From positions 54,122 through 105,477 of the forward strand of contig SWDH01000038.1 of NCBI GenBank assembly GCA_005116945.1: DNA of 51,356 bases. The letters run 5' to 3'. Origin of the DNA: Nitrospira sp. GTDB taxonomy: Bacteria; Nitrospirota; Nitrospiria; Nitrospirales; Nitrospiraceae. The notes under the pieces are model-generated. The model had not been told where the DNA came from. It saw only the letters and a list, made by a program, of their open reading frames with translations, and did no database searches. Every line of letters starts with the position of its first letter. Position 1 is the first letter of the stretch. A program made the position numbers and the translations under genes. Positions 49,917 to 51,356 of this stretch are shown here, one piece after another.

Positions 49917-50293
49917 GTCGGGCCTGTGTTTGTTGTTGATAGTCGGGTTTCACGGCTCATGGCTCTCGCCGATCACGCCGCGCACCGTCTCTTCCTCTGC
50001 TTATGCTTCTTTGATTTCTTATGCCAGGAACCACCAGGACCTTCAGCCTCTCGCTCGTTCGATCTAACAAAGCCACCAACATGCGTTTATGCGCGTGCGA
50101 CGTTCCCCCCACCAAGGTAGGGTGCTTGCTTTGGTCTTTGTGGGTATAGGCAGAAACCCAATGCCGGGCTACCTTTCTTGAAGACGACGACAGGGCGTGT
50201 TCGAGGCTACCGAAGATCGAAGTAGGCAGTCGTTGCCGGCACAGCAGCTCGTAAGAGAGAAGCCCGGCAATGACCAAGCAAGGAGGATGGCTG
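49917..50293 (+). promoter_or_regulatory. Leader region of cassette 2, conserved with cassette 3
   Basis: No gene is supported. From about 50111 the sequence is nearly the same as 51002-51186. It can form a stem AAGGTAG (50114-50120) with CTACCTT (50169-50175), GGGT/ACCC inside it, and an alternative long stem GCCGGGCT (50163-50170) with AGCCCGGC (50261-50268). The strong AAGGAGG for the recognition protein follows. The first part (49920-50110) is only loosely similar to its counterpart at 50810-51000. Confidence 0.45.
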
Positions 50294-50635
50294 ATGGCAG
50301 ATGTAGCAGCTACAACGACATTGCCTGGGGCGACAGGATCTTCGATCGACCGAACGCAGCTCGATGGCATCATGTTGCGGACAAGTCCCGATGTCCAAGG
50401 CACGAGCATGGAGGGCGAGACAGTGTTGTTGGACCTGAGCAGTGGACGGTACTACACGTTGAACCGATTAGGGAGCGTGATTTGGGAGCATTGCACAGGC
50501 CAGAGCACGATTGCAGATATCCATACGGCAATCTGCGAACGGTTTGACGTTGTGCCAGAGCGAGCCTTCGACGATCTGGTCATATTAGCCAATGAATTAA
50601 TTCAGGAAGGGTTACTTGAACAAGAAAGGAGGTGA
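50294..50635 (+). CDS. PqqD-like RiPP recognition protein, cassette 2
   Basis: A 113-residue protein. ATG 50294 is fixed by AAGGAGG seven bases upstream; an in-frame ATG at 50270 has no such site. A variable, Thr/Ala-rich N-terminal ~35 residues precede a PqqD/B1-type winged-helix fold: SPDVQGTSMEGETVLLDLSS, GRYYTLNRLGSVIWEHCTGQ, AFDDLVILANELIQEGLLEQ. Such proteins bind the leader of a precursor peptide and present it to the modifying enzymes. The stop overlaps the ribosome-binding site of the precursor gene six bases on. Confidence 0.88.
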   Translation: MADVAATTTLPGATGSSIDRTQLDGIMLRTSPDVQGTSMEGETVLLDLSSGRYYTLNRLGSVIWEHCTGQSTIADIHTAICERFDVVPERAFDDLVILANELIQEGLLEQERR

Positions 50636-50641
50636 GGAACA

Positions 50642-50752
50642 ATGGAACAGAAGAAAGAGCAGTATGTCCAGCCGGTGGTGGTGAAGCATGAGTTGCTGCG
50701 CGACATCACGGCGGGTCAGTCCGGCTATGTCTGTCGTGAATGCGAAAAGTAG
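50642..50752 (+). CDS. RiPP precursor peptide, cassette 2
   Basis: A 36-residue peptide gene, AGGAGG nine bases upstream. The leader at residues 8-24 is YVQPVVVKHELLRDITA, nearly the same as in cassette 1. The core is GQSGYVCRECEK with Cys31 and Cys34. Cutting two residues after Thr23 leaves Gly as first core residue, and Glu falls at core position 9. That is the geometry of a Gly1-Glu9 macrolactam as in lasso peptides, though the three-residue tail would be very short. No database comparison was possible. Confidence 0.82.
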   Translation: MEQKKEQYVQPVVVKHELLRDITAGQSGYVCRECEK

Positions 50753-50766
50753 TAGCAGTCTGAACC

Positions 50767-50806
50767 GCTGGCCGATTCGTAAGGATCGGCCAGCCTGTCT
50801 TCTTGT
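50767..50806 (+). terminator. Hairpin/terminator of cassette 2
   Basis: GCTGGCCGAT (50767-50776) and ATCGGCCAGC (50785-50794) form a 10-bp stem, followed by a T-rich but interrupted tract. Equivalent in place and sequence to the terminator of cassette 1. Confidence 0.75.
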
Positions 50807-51186
50807 CGGACTAGTCTATGTTGATGATGGCGGGTTTGTCCTGCAGCCTGTCGCTTTCCAGGTTCACACCCCGTGAATTTCTTTTCTCCGTTTCATGCCT
50901 GCTTTCAGCGTCTCCCTTAGAGCCACGAGGCTTGTCACGTTCTTGCTCACATGATCGACAAAGCCAGAAAGCTATGAATTCATGCGGGTGCTTCCTTGCC
51001 ACCTACCAAGGTTGGGTGCTTGCTTTGGTCTTTGTGGGTATAGGCAGAAACCCAATGCCGGGCTACCTTTCTTGAAGACGACGACAGGGCGTGTTCAAGG
51101 CTACCAGAGATCGGCGTAGACAGTCGTCTCCGGCACAGGGCTCATAAGAGAGAAGCCCGGCAATGACCAAGCAAGGAGGATGGCTG
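50807..51186 (+). promoter_or_regulatory. Leader region of cassette 3
   Basis: No gene is supported. From about 51002 it repeats the cassette 2 leader, with GCCGGGCT (51057-51064) against AGCCCGGC (51154-51161) kept exactly. The outer stem has one mismatch (AAGGTTG against CTACCTT). AAGGAGG lies at 51173-51179. Confidence 0.45.
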
Positions 51187-51356
51187 ATGGCAGATGTAGC
51201 AGCTACAACGACATTGTCTGAGACGACTGGATCTTCGATCGACCGAACACAGCTCGATGGCATCATGTTGCGGACAAGTCCCGATGTCCAAGGCACGAGC
51301 ATGGAGGGCGAGACAGTGTTGTTGGACCTCAGTACCGGGCGTTATTACACCTTGAA
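51187..51356 (+). CDS. PqqD-like RiPP recognition protein, cassette 3 (3' end outside window)
   Basis: ATG 51187 with AAGGAGG seven bases upstream. The N-terminal ~45 residues nearly match cassette 2 (SSIDRTQLDGIMLRTSPDVQ), but the last visible bases, from about 51328, are identical to cassette 1 (LLDLSTGRYYTL coded by the same codons), so this copy is a mosaic. It runs off the window, where a third precursor gene would be expected. Confidence 0.85.
   Translation, partial: MADVAATTTLSETTGSSIDRTQLDGIMLRTSPDVQGTSMEGETVLLDLSTGRYYTL

Larger units (their letters stand above)
50111..51356 (+). repeat. Tandem duplication of the recognition/precursor cassette (unit about 0.89 kb)
   Basis: The start codons of recognition proteins 2 and 3 are 893 bases apart, and the equivalent points in proteins 1 and 2 are 905 bases apart. 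The leader and the 5' part of the gene are most alike between copies 2 and 3. The order is recognition gene, precursor gene, terminator, leader. Confidence 0.8.

Noticed and set aside
49957-50409. Long minus-strand frame opposite cassette 2, with a counterpart at 51063-51302
   Set aside because: It is conserved only because the opposite strand codes for the recognition protein and its duplicated leader; the amino-acid sequence shows no fold or motif.
50818-51075. Plus-strand frame ending FVGIGRNPMPGYLS before cassette 3, similar ending before cassette 2
   Set aside because: The shared end lies in the foldable leader, and the upstream parts of the two frames do not correspond, so conservation is better explained by the RNA or the recent duplication.

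Overview
The window reads as a chromosomal segment of a Nitrospira-type bacterium (nitrite oxidiser or comammox lineage). This rests on a periplasmic chlorite dismutase that matches the Nitrospira form as I remember it, an Amt/PII/GlnD/GlnA nitrogen module, a complete urea ABC transporter plus urease, several outer-membrane porins and a periplasmic alpha-carbonic anhydrase. The species cannot be fixed from sequence reading alone.

Layout. 1-7.3 kb: the end of a porin, a GAF-ANTAR regulator, a lipoprotein on the minus strand, a sensor kinase/LuxR regulator pair and a full porin. 7.4-19.1 kb: urtABCDE, ureABC and ureFGD, with long palindromic repeats dropped in directly after stop codons. 19.2-22.1 kb: glutamine-dependent NAD synthetase and a second lipoprotein, paralogous to the first. 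22.2-27.8 kb: carbonic anhydrase and a DUF2490-like protein (minus strand), then two tandem near-identical porins. 28-34.2 kb: amt, glnB, glnD, glnA. 34.5-37 kb: a 5'-truncated glnE-like gene joined to a 3'-truncated heat-shock-type sigma factor. 37-48.9 kb: a nitrate/nitrite transporter, ribBA-ribH-nusB, and a purine operon purB-cld-purC-orf-purS-purQ-purL-purF. 48.9-51.4 kb: tandem cassettes, each a PqqD-like RiPP recognition protein, a tiny two-cysteine precursor peptide and a terminator.

How it fits together. Urea is imported by Urt and split by urease to ammonia and CO2/bicarbonate. Amt imports ammonium. PII, GlnD and glutamine synthetase (adenylylation tyrosine at residue 397) control assimilation. 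The carbonic anhydrase would balance CO2 and bicarbonate.

Two things stand out. First, a probable ANTAR antitermination regulon: the GAF-ANTAR gene sits in the same window as four paired-hairpin leaders with six-base loops, nearly all with A at position 1 and G at position 4. They precede three porins and the carbonic anhydrase. In two of them the second hairpin overlaps the 5' arm of an intrinsic terminator, and that block is the same in both leaders although they lie on opposite strands. Second, the tandem RiPP cassettes carry lasso-like leaders (Y-x-x-P ... T at -2) but unusual short cores with two cysteines, and look like a new or divergent peptide family.
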